Assembly: GCF_037478005.1 (NCBI RefSeq)
Contig: NZ_CP144164.1
Location: forward strand, 992,001-1,056,000
DNA: 64,000 nucleotides
Direction of reading: 5' to 3'
Source: Alteromonas sp. M12
GTDB lineage: Bacteria; Pseudomonadota; Gammaproteobacteria; Enterobacterales; Alteromonadaceae
Positions 9,591-18,230 of the stretch are shown piece after piece (within the stretch, counting starts at the first letter, position 1; the number at the start of each line of letters is the position of its first letter). A model generated the notes under the pieces. That model saw nothing but the letters and a program-made list of their open reading frames with translations, ran no database searches and was not told the origin of the DNA. Position numbers and translations under genes: made by a program.

Positions 9591-10730
9591 TCAAGATAGG
9601 CGGTTTCTAAAATCTTCGTAGTTAAATTGGCGAATCAGCTCGAATTCCCCTGTGTTACGAATAATGCCAATTGCTGGGTGCTCGACGCCATTAAAGAATG
9701 TTGTTTTCACCATGGTGTAATGGATCATATCTTCAAAAATAACCCGCTCGCCTATCGCTAACTTGTGGTCGAAGCTATAGGTGTCGATAACATCACCTGC
9801 TAAACATGAGTTGCCACCTAGTTTATAATCGAAGGCTTTTTCTCCTGGCTCGCCAGCGCCTGTTACAGCAGGGCGATAAGGCATCTCTAATACATCTGGC
9901 ATATGACCCGTTGCGGAAATATCCAAAATCGCAATTTGTCCTTCATTTTCGACAATATCCACAACTTCGGAAACCAAACTACCGGTTTGCCAAGCTACAG
10001 CCGAACCTGGTTCAAGAATTATATGAATATGTGGATGTCGTTGTTTAAACTGCACCAAGGTGTCAATGAGATGCTCAAGGTTATAACCTTGTTTGGTCAT
10101 CAAGTGACCCCCACCGAGGTTTAACCATTGAATATCAGGTAGCCATTTTGCAAAACGTTTTTCCACTGCTAGCAACGTCCGCTCGGTGGCATAAGAGTCG
10201 CATTCACACAAATTGTGTACGTGAAACCCGTCTATGCCAGTTAAGTCTGCACCTTCCAAGTCGGCTACACGAATCCCTAAACGGGAGCCTGGTGCGCTAG
10301 GGTCGTACAATTCTGTTTCAGCTTCGCGGTGTTCTGGATTTACCCGTATTCCTGCTGAAATACCTTTAGCCAAAACTTGCTCTTTATAGCGTTGCCACTG
10401 AGTTAAACTATTGAATGAAATGTGATTCACTAAATTCAATAATTCATCCATGTCTGCCGGTTTATAAGCCGGCGAGAACGCATGGACTTCTTTACCCATT
10501 TCAAACTTGGCAAGCTTGGCTTCCCAAACTGAACTGGCGGTACAACCTTTTAAATATTTACCTACAAGATCAAAGGTTGACCACATAGCAAAACCTTTAA
10601 GAGCGAGAATAATATCGACCTCAGCTTCTCGCTGTACTCGTTCCATTATCTGCAAATTGCGTTCGAGTTTAGACTCTTCACACACATAACAAGGAGAGGG
10701 AATCGCTGGGTTTAACATTATATCGCTCAA
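9591..10730 (-). CDS. nspC: Carboxynorspermidine decarboxylase
   Basis: The 379-residue protein belongs to the fold-III PLP decarboxylase family. IILALKGFAMW carries the PLP lysine (K45), with the HNLCECDS region, LNLGGGHLMT and EPGSAVAWQTG for cofactor and substrate. It decarboxylates carboxynorspermidine or carboxyspermidine to norspermidine or spermidine in the cytoplasm. It lies 14 bases downstream of the partner dehydrogenase gene. Which triamine is made depends on the diamine supplied, and no diaminobutyrate aminotransferase/decarboxylase gene is in the window. Confidence 0.93.
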   Translation of the reverse strand: MSDIMLNPAIPSPCYVCEESKLERNLQIMERVQREAEVDIILALKGFAMWSTFDLVGKYLKGCTASSVWEAKLAKFEMGKEVHAFSPAYKPADMDELLNLVNHISFNSLTQWQRYKEQVLAKGISAGIRVNPEHREAETELYDPSAPGSRLGIRVADLEGADLTGIDGFHVHNLCECDSYATERTLLAVEKRFAKWLPDIQWLNLGGGHLMTKQGYNLEHLIDTLVQFKQRHPHIHIILEPGSAVAWQTGSLVSEVVDIVENEGQIAILDISATGHMPDVLEMPYRPAVTGAGEPGEKAFDYKLGGNSCLAGDVIDTYSFDHKLAIGERVIFEDMIHYTMVKTTFFNGVEHPAIGIIRNTGEFELIRQFNYEDFRNRLS

Positions 10731-10744
10731 GGTTTTGCTCCCAA

Positions 10745-11947
10745 TTAGCGTTTAAAAGGACTTTGTTCGCACTCAATCACGTGCCAAGGTAGCCCATGTT
10801 GATTAAGCATGTCCATGAACGGGTCTGGATCAAATTGTTCCATATTCCAAACACCTTCACCTTTCCAAGTACCGTTTAACATAAGCGCTGCACCAATCAT
10901 CGCTGGCACACCTGTTGTGTAAGAAACGGCTTGTGCGCCAACCTCTTCAAAACAGGCTGCGTGGTCACAGTTGTTGTAGATAAAGATGGTTTTTTCTTTA
11001 CCGTCTTTAATACCTGTGATGTATGTGCCTATGCAGGTCATACCGGTATAACCTTCGGCAAGTGAACCTGGGTTTGGCAATACAGCTTTTAAGAATTCAA
11101 GAGGCACAATTTTTTGGCCTTGGAAGTCAATTGGCTCAATGCTTGTCATGCCTATACCTTCAAGCACGTTCAAGTGGTTTAAGTAAGCATCACCAAATGT
11201 CATCCAGAAACGTGCACGTTTCAAGGTTGGAAAATGTTTTACAATAGATTCCAATTCTTCGTGGAACATTAAATAAGAGGCTCTAACCCCAATATTTTGG
11301 TAATCAAGGTCTTCTCTGACACTTAATGGATCTGTTTCTTTCCATTGGCCATTTTCCCAAAAACGTCCTCGTTGAGTTATTTCGCGAATATTGATTTCTG
11401 GGTTGAAGTTAGTTGCAAAGGCTTGACCATGGTCGCCGCCATTACAATCGACAATATCCAGATAATGAATTTCATCAAAATAATGTTTAGCAGCGTAAGC
11501 GGTATAAACGTTAGTCACACCAGGATCGAAGCCACTACCTAAAAGCGCCATGATGCCTTTATCTTTAAATCGATCTTGATACGCCCACTGCCATGAATAC
11601 TCAAATTTAGCTTCATCTTTAGGCTCGTAGTTGGCAGTATCTAAGTAGTTTGTTCCGGTAGCAAGACAGGCATCCATAATCGGCAGGTCTTGATAAGGTA
11701 GGGCTAGGTTGATAAGCAAATCAGGTTTAACTTTGTTGATCAAAGCTTCAACTTCTGCGGCATTATCAGCATCAACAGCATAAACTGCTTTCACACGGTC
11801 TGCGCCCACTTCAGCTTGTAAAGCTTCGCATTTGGACACGGTTCTGCTGGCCAAATAGATTTCATCGAAATGCTCTGGCATACGGGCACATTTTTTTATG
11901 GTTACTGCAGCAACGCCGCCAGCACCGATGATCAAAACACGAGACAT
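10745..11947 (-). CDS. Carboxynorspermidine dehydrogenase (saccharopine dehydrogenase family)
   Basis: The 400-residue protein begins MSRVLIIGAGGVAAVTIKKC, a Rossmann nucleotide-binding site. DLLINLALPYQDLPIMDACLATG is typical of the saccharopine-dehydrogenase-like carboxy(nor)spermidine synthases. It condenses aspartate semialdehyde with diaminopropane or putrescine using NADPH. The start has an AAAGGAAG site. It is the first gene of a two-gene operon with nspC. Annotation pipelines may call it a generic saccharopine dehydrogenase, but the pairing with nspC makes the polyamine role clear. Confidence 0.92.
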   Translation of the reverse strand: MSRVLIIGAGGVAAVTIKKCARMPEHFDEIYLASRTVSKCEALQAEVGADRVKAVYAVDADNAAEVEALINKVKPDLLINLALPYQDLPIMDACLATGTNYLDTANYEPKDEAKFEYSWQWAYQDRFKDKGIMALLGSGFDPGVTNVYTAYAAKHYFDEIHYLDIVDCNGGDHGQAFATNFNPEINIREITQRGRFWENGQWKETDPLSVREDLDYQNIGVRASYLMFHEELESIVKHFPTLKRARFWMTFGDAYLNHLNVLEGIGMTSIEPIDFQGQKIVPLEFLKAVLPNPGSLAEGYTGMTCIGTYITGIKDGKEKTIFIYNNCDHAACFEEVGAQAVSYTTGVPAMIGAALMLNGTWKGEGVWNMEQFDPDPFMDMLNQHGLPWHVIECEQSPFKR

Positions 11948-12059
11948 ATTAGCTTCCTTTTATCCAAGCTGAAAATTTTGCGCATGCTAACATTGCTAGC
12001 TAAAGACGCAATAGGCGAATGCAAAAATATAGACACTTTATTGATGTAATCCAAGTAGC

Positions 12060-12671
12060 TTATGCAACCTGTGAGGTATTTTTGTGGTAAATCCGCCACC
12101 ATTGATATTGGCCGATACAAGCCATCACTAAGAAACATAAATAAAGTACGGATGTTGGATACAAATCTTTCTGCCAATAAACCCAAATGGCAACCACATC
12201 AACCACAATCCAAAAACTCCAGTTATACAGCTTTTTATGGGACATCAACCATTGAGCAACTAAACTTACACAGGTGGTAAATGCATCAAAGTAAGGTAGG
12301 CTCGCATCGGTATTGTTGGCCATAACCCATCCCCATAACAGCGTTGCAATAATCGCCAATGTCGCGATTTGCAAATAGTATCTTTGGCTTCCATGATCGA
12401 CAATCACATGACCGCCGTCATCTAAATTTTTAGACCAAATCCAATATCCATATATTTGAAAGCCAACATAGATGAGATGCAGGATCATGTCGGAGTACAG
12501 TTTTACATCGTAAAAAATATAACTGTACAAACTAACCTGAATCAGGCCGAAGAAAAAACACCAAATACTGCGTTTTATGATCAGAAAGACGCATAAAAAA
12601 CCGCTGACAGTCGCTATCCACTCAATCGGTGACGCGCCTGCAAAACCCGCTAGCCATTCAGTCCACTGCAT
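12060..12671 (-). CDS. pnuC: Nicotinamide riboside transporter PnuC
   Basis: This 203-residue membrane protein has about seven helices. IEWIATVSGFLCVFLIIKRSIWCFFFG near the N-terminus, YSYIFYDVKLYSDM, YGYWIW and the later NWSFWIVVDVVAIWVYWQKDLYPTS are typical of PnuC. It lets nicotinamide riboside into the cell for NAD salvage. It overlaps the 3' end of the preceding PLP-enzyme gene by 14 bases. No NadR gene is visible nearby. Confidence 0.92.
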   Translation of the reverse strand: MQWTEWLAGFAGASPIEWIATVSGFLCVFLIIKRSIWCFFFGLIQVSLYSYIFYDVKLYSDMILHLIYVGFQIYGYWIWSKNLDDGGHVIVDHGSQRYYLQIATLAIIATLLWGWVMANNTDASLPYFDAFTTCVSLVAQWLMSHKKLYNWSFWIVVDVVAIWVYWQKDLYPTSVLYLCFLVMACIGQYQWWRIYHKNTSQVA

Positions 12672-13632
12672 GCTTATTCCTTTTTGTCATAATATTCGCT
12701 AGAGCTCGTTTCCCTTGAAGTCCGCCGGTGTGCAGAGCGAGGATTTTACATCCTGCAGGAAAATGGTTGCTCTCTACCAATTGGCGTAATCCCCAAAATA
12801 ACTTACCTGAATAAATGGGTTCGATTGGGATATTATTATCTTGTTCAAATTGCCCACAAAAAGCGATTAGTTCTGGCGTCTTTTTGGCATAGCCACCAAA
12901 GTGAAAATCGGAATTAAGTTGCCAATCTGTCGATGCTTTTTGGCCATTCAATTGTTTCTTACTCTCATTCGGCAAAAACTGGTTCACTAATTCGTGTAAA
13001 TAGTCATGTCCTTTTAACACACCTATGCCTAACACCCTGGTTTTGCTGTTTTGAGTTGCTTGGATTAACCCTGCCATAGTGCCACCACTGGCAACCGGCG
13101 CAACTATCAGATCAAATTCTTGGGTCAATTCTGTAACGATAGACGCAACGCCGCTCAAGGCTTGGTGTTGTGAACCACCTTCTGGAATTATCAATGAATT
13201 GGGATGGTTTTGGCGCAGGACTTCAAGGTAAGTATTGTCGGTGCGCTTCGCATAGGTGATTTTGTTGACCCACTCCAATTGTGCACCCCAGCGTTCAAGG
13301 TCGTTGAGCATGGGCGTCATATTTTGTGAATAATCCCCTCTGATGACGGCTAACAAAGGGATATTTAACTTTTGGCAGCAAAAACCTAAAGCATGTAAAT
13401 GATTAGAATGGCCACCTCCAAAACTGATAATTTTTGCTGGTGGTGAATGCGCAGCACTGAACAATGTTTGGCTGAGCTTGCGCCATTTATTACCCGAAAT
13501 AATTGGGTGGATTAAATCGTCCCGTTTAATCCAAACTTCGACTCCATGATCATTTTTCCAGTTTAACCTAAGCTGCTGTTCTGCAGAGGGGAGCTGGATT
13601 CCAAGCTCTTGAGTTAATTTGCTAGCAATCAC
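12658..13632 (-). CDS. D-cysteine desulfhydrase / ACC deaminase family PLP enzyme
   Basis: A fold-II PLP enzyme. EVWIKRDDLIHPIISGNKWRKL carries the PLP lysine (K49 in this start), followed by ISFGGGHSNHLHALGFCC for the phosphate, LIIPEGGSQHQAL and a C-terminal LALHTGGLQG. Relatives remove sulfide from D-cysteine or open 1-aminocyclopropane-1-carboxylate; sequence alone cannot decide which. I chose the GTG at 13630-13632 (324 residues, the family's usual size). The longer ATG start at 13737 would overlap aceK by 83 bases. It lies 22 bases after the aceK stop. Confidence 0.85.
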   Translation of the reverse strand: MIASKLTQELGIQLPSAEQQLRLNWKNDHGVEVWIKRDDLIHPIISGNKWRKLSQTLFSAAHSPPAKIISFGGGHSNHLHALGFCCQKLNIPLLAVIRGDYSQNMTPMLNDLERWGAQLEWVNKITYAKRTDNTYLEVLRQNHPNSLIIPEGGSQHQALSGVASIVTELTQEFDLIVAPVASGGTMAGLIQATQNSKTRVLGIGVLKGHDYLHELVNQFLPNESKKQLNGQKASTDWQLNSDFHFGGYAKKTPELIAFCGQFEQDNNIPIEPIYSGKLFWGLRQLVESNHFPAGCKILALHTGGLQGKRALANIMTKRNKHAVD

Positions 13633-13654
13633 TGAGGCTATATTCCCTTGCGGT

Positions 13655-15361
13655 TTACTGGCGATTGAAACGCAATTCTGAGCTATAGGGCGTAAAATGT
13701 TGCACTGTCCCTGTTGCAGCTTTGTTTTGTGCTTCAATCCAATATTTTGCAGTCATCAAGTCTGGATGTAATTTTTTAAGGAGATCTTTTAAGTGGCGTT
13801 TTCCGACAATGAAATGTTCAAATTGTTCTGGAAAAACATCTTCTGGAGAAACTGACAGTGTGTCCATCGCAAAAGGGTCGTCTGATTTAGGAAGTTCTCT
13901 AAACGTACGTTGATTCATCAAACAAATTTCATCGTAATCATAGAAAATCACGCGGCCATGACGGGTAACCCCAAAGTTCTTATGCAACATATCGCCAGGA
14001 AATATATTGGCGGCGGCGATTTGTTTAATGCACAATCCCAAATCATTGATAGCATTGTAAATTTTTGTTTCATCGGTTTCAGTTTGCAAAAAAATATTTA
14101 AAGGAGTCATCTTACGTTCTATGTAGACGTGTTTGATGATAACTTCGTCTTCCTTAATTTCTATATTTTTACCTGCAACGGCTTGCAACTCTTCTAGTAA
14201 AGCCGGCTCCATTCGGTGTTTCGGCAGTCGGAAGTTAACGTATTCATGGGTATCTGCCATGCGTCCTACACGATCTGTGGTTTTGACCAAACGGTAGCAT
14301 TCTCTGACTTGTTCGCGAGTGACTCTCTTACTCTCTGGAAATTCATCTTTTATAATTTTAAAGACTACTCCGTAAGACGGTAAATGGAACACTGCCATTA
14401 CTAATCCGCGAATCCCAGGGGCAATGCTAAATTGGTCGTCGCTATTCTCTAAGTGCTGTAGAAAATTGCGATAAAAGACGGTTTTACCGTGTTTATAATG
14501 ACCAATTGACATATACAGTTCGAAATTCTTTTTGTTAGGCATTAACTCTTGTAGAAAAGCTACTATTTCAGCTGGATACAAGGTATCTGCCATAAAGTAG
14601 GCGCGGGCAAAACCAAAGATGACGCTCAAGTCTTTATTACTGGTTAGCAAAGCATCTATCTGAAGTTCATTTTTCTCATTGATCAATAAAGCGATAACGA
14701 AGGGAAGGGTTTCATCGGGCATACAAATTCGACCGATCAAATAAGCGGCCTTTCCGCGAAAAAACACCGGCTTTAATATCTCTACCGTATGTACCGAGGC
14801 CAGTTGAGCTTTGTCTAACCGTGCTCTAAGTGCTTGATCAAGTTGCTCGATATCACTTTGTTTATTTTCATAGGGAATAGAAAATCGGTACATGGCTAAA
14901 ATCGCTTCCATCATCGAGCCGACAGTGCCGCTAGTATCAAAGCTATTGACTACTTTATGTTTATCTTGCCCAGGGATATAACACCGACTAGGCAAGACGA
15001 ACATAATCTCTTCATCAATTTTATTGTGTTTATACAGTCTACCGATCACCGAATTATAAAAGGTTTCGGCCAATTCATATTGGGGATGTTGCTCTAATTG
15101 AAGGGCGAAAAGGTTTTTAACTTGATGCCAGAATTGATGGGTCTGTTGGCGTGGGTTAATCAATGCATAAAGCTCAGAAATAGTATCAGCTAAACTTTGT
15201 TCATAAATAGATATGCGTTCTTTTACCGCAAGCTGGGTGGCTTGCCATTGAGCTTGCTCGAAACGTTGTTTTGCCCCAGAGGTGATTCTACAAAACCAAC
15301 GGTAGTTTTTTTCAAAACCATAAAGTATCTGATAGGCCACTTTTTCTTGAATGCTTGGCAT
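13655..15361 (-). CDS. aceK: Isocitrate dehydrogenase kinase/phosphatase
   Basis: About 568 residues. The N-terminus (ILYGFEKNYRWFCRITSGAKQRFEQAQWQA) aligns with E. coli AceK. The kinase part contains APGIRGLVMAVFHLPSYGVVFKIIKDEF (ATP site) and DMLHKNFGVTRHGRVIFYDYDEI (catalytic and metal residues). AceK phosphorylates isocitrate dehydrogenase to divert carbon into the glyoxylate bypass, and also dephosphorylates it. The ATG at 15361 fits the family; an in-frame GTG at 15373 adds four residues. Unlike in E. coli, aceB and aceA are not adjacent. Confidence 0.95.
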   Translation of the reverse strand: MPSIQEKVAYQILYGFEKNYRWFCRITSGAKQRFEQAQWQATQLAVKERISIYEQSLADTISELYALINPRQQTHQFWHQVKNLFALQLEQHPQYELAETFYNSVIGRLYKHNKIDEEIMFVLPSRCYIPGQDKHKVVNSFDTSGTVGSMMEAILAMYRFSIPYENKQSDIEQLDQALRARLDKAQLASVHTVEILKPVFFRGKAAYLIGRICMPDETLPFVIALLINEKNELQIDALLTSNKDLSVIFGFARAYFMADTLYPAEIVAFLQELMPNKKNFELYMSIGHYKHGKTVFYRNFLQHLENSDDQFSIAPGIRGLVMAVFHLPSYGVVFKIIKDEFPESKRVTREQVRECYRLVKTTDRVGRMADTHEYVNFRLPKHRMEPALLEELQAVAGKNIEIKEDEVIIKHVYIERKMTPLNIFLQTETDETKIYNAINDLGLCIKQIAAANIFPGDMLHKNFGVTRHGRVIFYDYDEICLMNQRTFRELPKSDDPFAMDTLSVSPEDVFPEQFEHFIVGKRHLKDLLKKLHPDLMTAKYWIEAQNKAATGTVQHFTPYSSELRFNRQ

Positions 15362-15437
15362 AGCTTCTGTCACAGTATAAATTTGATTAAAGTGTTATTG
15401 AAACACAAAACTATCTAATAATAAGTAAAAAAGTGAG

Positions 15438-15641
15438 GTGCTGAACTTTGCTGTGTTAATTTGTGATAATTCAACTATAGGACGCAAATAGTGCAACGGA
15501 GTTTTCGTTATTGTTTTATCTGGTGATATTCAACCTGAAATGTAGGCGAAAGTAGCAAAACTCGGCTCCATTGAGTTTATCGAAAACCCGCCGGATAAAA
15601 ACAAACCTCAAGAGGTGCTTTATACGTGTAGGCGTTACTAA
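15438..15641 (+). pseudogene. Decayed response-regulator receiver domain (internal deletion, two stops)
   Basis: One frame reads as a broken CheY-like receiver. The beginning resembles a receiver N-terminus (AVLICDNSTIGRK, compare ICDDS..ARK), then comes a TAG. After a few codons the frame resumes at the third-to-last strands (VIVLSGDIQPEM), a second TAG where many relatives would have CAG, and AKVAKLGSIEFIENPPDKNKPQEVL, the end of a receiver with its conserved K-P replaced by N-P. About 80 codons holding the phosphorylated aspartate are missing. It fills the 300-base gap between aceK and chaC. Too short and broken to work; a relic of a larger regulator. Confidence 0.7.
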
Positions 15642-15671
15642 ATTGTCTTGGTTATTAAACTTCGATTTATT

Positions 15672-16241
15672 CTATGATTTTTCCAAACTTTTAAGTAAAG
15701 ATTTGATTTGGAATACATGCTCGTCAACTTCATCATGCTCTTTTAGCGCGGCTTCGAGTTCATACACATAATCACGATTTAATCCGCTGGGCCCAGATGA
15801 ATTGAATATTTGTTTTGCAATGTATTCAATACTCGCTTCACCTAAATAGGCTGCATTATCAGGGCTAGCAATGTAAATTAATCCATTTACGATCCGGTTA
15901 TTTGATAAATGAATAGGGATTTCATGGCGCAGGTAGCCATTTTTCTCGCGATGATCTAAATGTTCAAAAACTTCATGGTTTACTTTAAAGGCCCTACCAA
16001 AACATCGCTCCCCTTGAACGGGAGTTAGTGTGAGTACTCTTCCAGGGCTTTCAGGTGTGCCACGGTGATCATGACTTCCTTGCCAAAAACGCCGCGCATA
16101 TCCATTAATATACGCATATTCACTGGCTATATAATCAAAGTCTACCTTGTATATGAGAGAGCCATAGCCGAATAGCCAGATTTCATCATAGTCAGCTAGA
16201 TTCTGACGTTGTTTGTTAATTGCTTGGGTATCGAAAGCCAT
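15672..16241 (-). CDS. chaC: ChaC-type gamma-glutamylcyclotransferase
   Basis: The 189-residue protein begins its domain with IWLFGYGSLIYK, the glycine-rich substrate loop of the gamma-glutamylcyclotransferase fold. HREKNGYLRHEI holds the expected catalytic glutamate. ChaC enzymes cleave glutathione to 5-oxoproline and Cys-Gly in the cytoplasm. It stands alone, converging on the receiver pseudogene. The ribosome-binding site is weak. Confidence 0.9.
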   Translation of the reverse strand: MAFDTQAINKQRQNLADYDEIWLFGYGSLIYKVDFDYIASEYAYINGYARRFWQGSHDHRGTPESPGRVLTLTPVQGERCFGRAFKVNHEVFEHLDHREKNGYLRHEIPIHLSNNRIVNGLIYIASPDNAAYLGEASIEYIAKQIFNSSGPSGLNRDYVYELEAALKEHDEVDEHVFQIKSLLKSLEKS

Positions 16242-16328
16242 CTAAAAATACTATTCTGTTACTGTAATCTCGAAATTACCCCACACTTTACACCAGATTT
16301 TTAGTAAAAGAATCCAATCTAGACCGTA

Positions 16329-17054
16329 CTATTTTTTCTGATTCCAATAGGCGCTAGCGTACAACTTATTTTTATCATACTGACAGTGTTCATTTAGATG
16401 AGCCTTTAATTGCCTGACAATGCTAGCCTCTGCTGCGATAAAAATAGCAGTGTCGCGCAGCTCTCTAGGCTGTGATGATAATGCTGATAAAAAGTCCTTA
16501 GTTAACTTATCAGGGGTAATAAGCCAGTTAATTTTAATGCCTTCGGGGGCGTCTAACGCCTGTTTATCTGATAATTCAGGTACTTGAATCCATGCCTTGC
16601 CTTGCGCGTTCTTAGGCAATTGTTCTAATGTGCCAGCGATAGCGGGCAGGGCGGTTATATCACCAAAGAATAGATGATTAGCGGCATTTAAATCTGGATG
16701 TTTTGTGTCTCCCGGCCCTGCAATCCCTAGATAATCACCAGGCTTGGCATTAGCCGCCCAATTGCTGGCTAAACCTTGGTGATCATGGACTGCAAAATCT
16801 AATGTTAATTGAGAATTTACGCTATCAAAGTCACGCACAGTATAGGAACGCATCCATTTTTTAAAACCGATATACATACCTAGTTTAGGCATCTTTTGCG
16901 GTGAATTGGGATTCGGAAAGATTGCTTTCACATGCGCGCTTTTTTTATCGTTAGGAAAATCTACAAGTTCGTCTCCAGCTAACACGATGCGTCTCATGTG
17001 GGGAGACAAATCAATCACCGATTTCACTGTTGTCATACGCATTCTTGGACCCAT
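16329..17054 (-). CDS. Siderophore-interacting protein / ferric-siderophore reductase
   Basis: The 241-residue protein belongs to the SIP/ViuB/YqjH family. The FAD-binding motif RSYTVRDF is followed by LDFAVHDHQGLASNWA and GIAGPG, with the NAD(P)H domain ending in ASAYWNQKK. These flavoproteins reduce ferric siderophores in the cytoplasm to release iron. A strong AAAGGAG site precedes the ATG. It follows the DUF2798 gene by 25 bases, on the same strand, and so is likely co-transcribed from the promoter at 17570-17598 under the divergent MarR regulator. Confidence 0.9.
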   Translation of the reverse strand: MGPRMRMTTVKSVIDLSPHMRRIVLAGDELVDFPNDKKSAHVKAIFPNPNSPQKMPKLGMYIGFKKWMRSYTVRDFDSVNSQLTLDFAVHDHQGLASNWAANAKPGDYLGIAGPGDTKHPDLNAANHLFFGDITALPAIAGTLEQLPKNAQGKAWIQVPELSDKQALDAPEGIKINWLITPDKLTKDFLSALSSQPRELRDTAIFIAAEASIVRQLKAHLNEHCQYDKNKLYASAYWNQKK

Positions 17055-17079
17055 GGTTTGCTCCTTTATAAATTGATAA

Positions 17080-17535
17080 TTAAATAGATGATTCAGCTAA
17101 AAAGCGCTGAAGTTTAGGACGAATCACAAATACCATTAAGCAAGCAAAAGCTAGCCCTACTGGCAGTGCGTATAAGAAGCTTGTGATGATTAGGCTGCTG
17201 TACTGAGCGAAAGTCACATAATCATGATTGAGCAATGTTGTGATAACCGCCATTAATGACTCCATTGTGATGGCCATCAAAATCCCGTGTAACAGCTTTT
17301 TTTGTATATTCGTAAGAGCTGAAAAAAACTGCTCCACCAATTTGTTCATTGCTAAAAAAATAACGCCACCGGCAGGTAGCATCACTGCAATGGCAAACAT
17401 AAATGAATTAATCCATGTGACTAAAAAATTTTGTGTTGGCTGAAAATTTGCGTATGTCATAATAGCGGTAATTGAAGCAACTAAAGTGCTGACAATAGTT
17501 AAAATCACCAATACATTTTTTAACTTAATTTGCAT
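17080..17535 (-). CDS. DUF2798 family four-helix membrane protein
   Basis: From the ATG at 17535 the product has 151 residues and about four membrane helices arranged as two similar halves (each with an N-terminal hydrophobic helix and a W/N-rich turn). I recognise the DUF2798 pattern (INSFMFAIAVMLPAGGVIFLAMNKLVEQFF). An upstream ATG at 17598 lies inside the promoter and would add 21 unlikely residues. The function is unknown. It is the first gene of a two-gene unit with the siderophore-interacting protein and diverges from marR. Confidence 0.78.
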   Translation of the reverse strand: MQIKLKNVLVILTIVSTLVASITAIMTYANFQPTQNFLVTWINSFMFAIAVMLPAGGVIFLAMNKLVEQFFSALTNIQKKLLHGILMAITMESLMAVITTLLNHDYVTFAQYSSLIITSFLYALPVGLAFACLMVFVIRPKLQRFLAESSI

Positions 17536-17569
17536 TTCTATACCTAATAAAATAAAGTTGATAAAGTCT

Positions 17570-17598
17570 ACTATATTGATTTTGGTTGATATTGTCAA
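17570..17598 (-). promoter_or_regulatory. Sigma-70 promoter of the DUF2798-SIP operon
   Basis: On the minus strand a perfect -35 box TTGACA (17598-17593) and a -10 box TATAGT (17575-17570) are separated by 17 bases, an almost ideal sigma-70 promoter. Its -35 half coincides with an inverted repeat (17585-17599), so a repressor bound there would block polymerase. Confidence 0.8.
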
Positions 17599-17599
17599 C
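17585..17599. promoter_or_regulatory. Candidate MarR operator
   Basis: An inverted repeat GTTGA-TATTG-TCAAC lies in the 99-base gap between the divergent DUF2798 and MarR genes, on top of the -35 box for the minus-strand operon. MarR proteins typically bind 15-20 base palindromes next to their own gene, so this is the expected place; binding is inferred. Confidence 0.5.
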
Positions 17600-17634
17600 T
17601 ATGTTGTTGGCAATGACATTCAGGTGGAAAACTA

Positions 17635-18048
17635 ATGGAATTAAATGAAGCGCTTTTTAGCCTTTTACATACTGTGCGCAATACTATTATTGAGCAGGTT
17701 AAACAATTAGATTCAGACTTATCCCCCATGCATTTGAAGTCATTAAAGGTGATTTCAAAGATTGATGATTGCACGGGACAAAAGTTGGCCACCTTTATGG
17801 TCCGCGATAAAGCACAGATAAATCGTTTGATTAAAGAACTAGTGAATCAGGAATTGGTGATCAAAAGCTGTAATGAAAATGATGGTCGTAGTCAAATTTT
17901 ATCGTTATCTAGCCGCGGTAAAAAATTCATCGACAAATTTAATAAAATCGAAAAACAAGTGTTTGAGACTATGCTCAAAGATATTGAACCTCAAGAAGTC
18001 GCGAACTTCATTGAGCTGGCTAAAAAGTTTAAAAGTAACTTGAAATAA
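17635..18048 (+). CDS. MarR-family transcriptional regulator
   Basis: This 137-residue winged-helix protein has dimerisation helices at both ends, a recognition-helix region (TGQKLATFMVRDKAQINRLIKELVNQELV, about 46-75) and a wing with the typical acidic-arginine motif (NENDGRSQILSLSSRGKKF). It is transcribed divergently from the DUF2798-siderophore operon and probably represses it. The ligand is unknown; an iron, oxidant or phenolic signal would be typical for the family. Confidence 0.88.
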   Translation: MELNEALFSLLHTVRNTIIEQVKQLDSDLSPMHLKSLKVISKIDDCTGQKLATFMVRDKAQINRLIKELVNQELVIKSCNENDGRSQILSLSSRGKKFIDKFNKIEKQVFETMLKDIEPQEVANFIELAKKFKSNLK

Positions 18049-18052
18049 ATGA

Positions 18053-18082
18053 TATCTAGCCAAGTCCGCATAGAACAAGACG
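18053..18082. other. Non-coding stretch between marR and the IS remnant
   Basis: The whole 18049-18503 gap between marR and uspA contains no intact gene. Apart from the IS fragment, the attC-like repeat and the hairpin listed separately, I see no RNA gene or promoter that I can support. Confidence 0.4.
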
Positions 18083-18132
18083 CAGGAATGCAAAGATAAT
18101 TGCCAGAATGCAAAAGGCCAGCAAATTTGAAG

Positions 18133-18217
18133 TGACCCCATTAAGTTGGACTCATTTCTAAGCGGCAATCAAGGCCTGATTTCGATATTGTATCGGACTA
18201 AGGCCTTTCAAATTAGC
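18133..18217 (-). mobile_element. Remnant of an IS3-type insertion sequence
   Basis: Read on the minus strand, 18217-18158 encodes 19 residues (ANLKGLSPIQYRNQALIAA) and a stop, the usual C-terminal end of an IS3-family transposase. Just beyond it lies a sequence like a terminal inverted repeat (tgaccccattaagttggac, 18133-18151). The rest of the transposase is missing: the same frame meets a stop within six codons upstream. It is a dead end fragment marking past insertion and deletion between marR and uspA. Confidence 0.7.
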
Positions 18218-18230
18218 AAAGGTGTCGTTA

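Noticed and set aside
11932..12186. 84-residue frame on the minus strand overlapping the 3' end of pnuC
   Set aside because: It overlaps pnuC in another frame, has no recognisable family and no good ribosome-binding site.
17905..18168. 87-residue minus-strand frame over the end of marR and the IS end
   Set aside because: It overlaps marR and its composition is that of a shadow frame.
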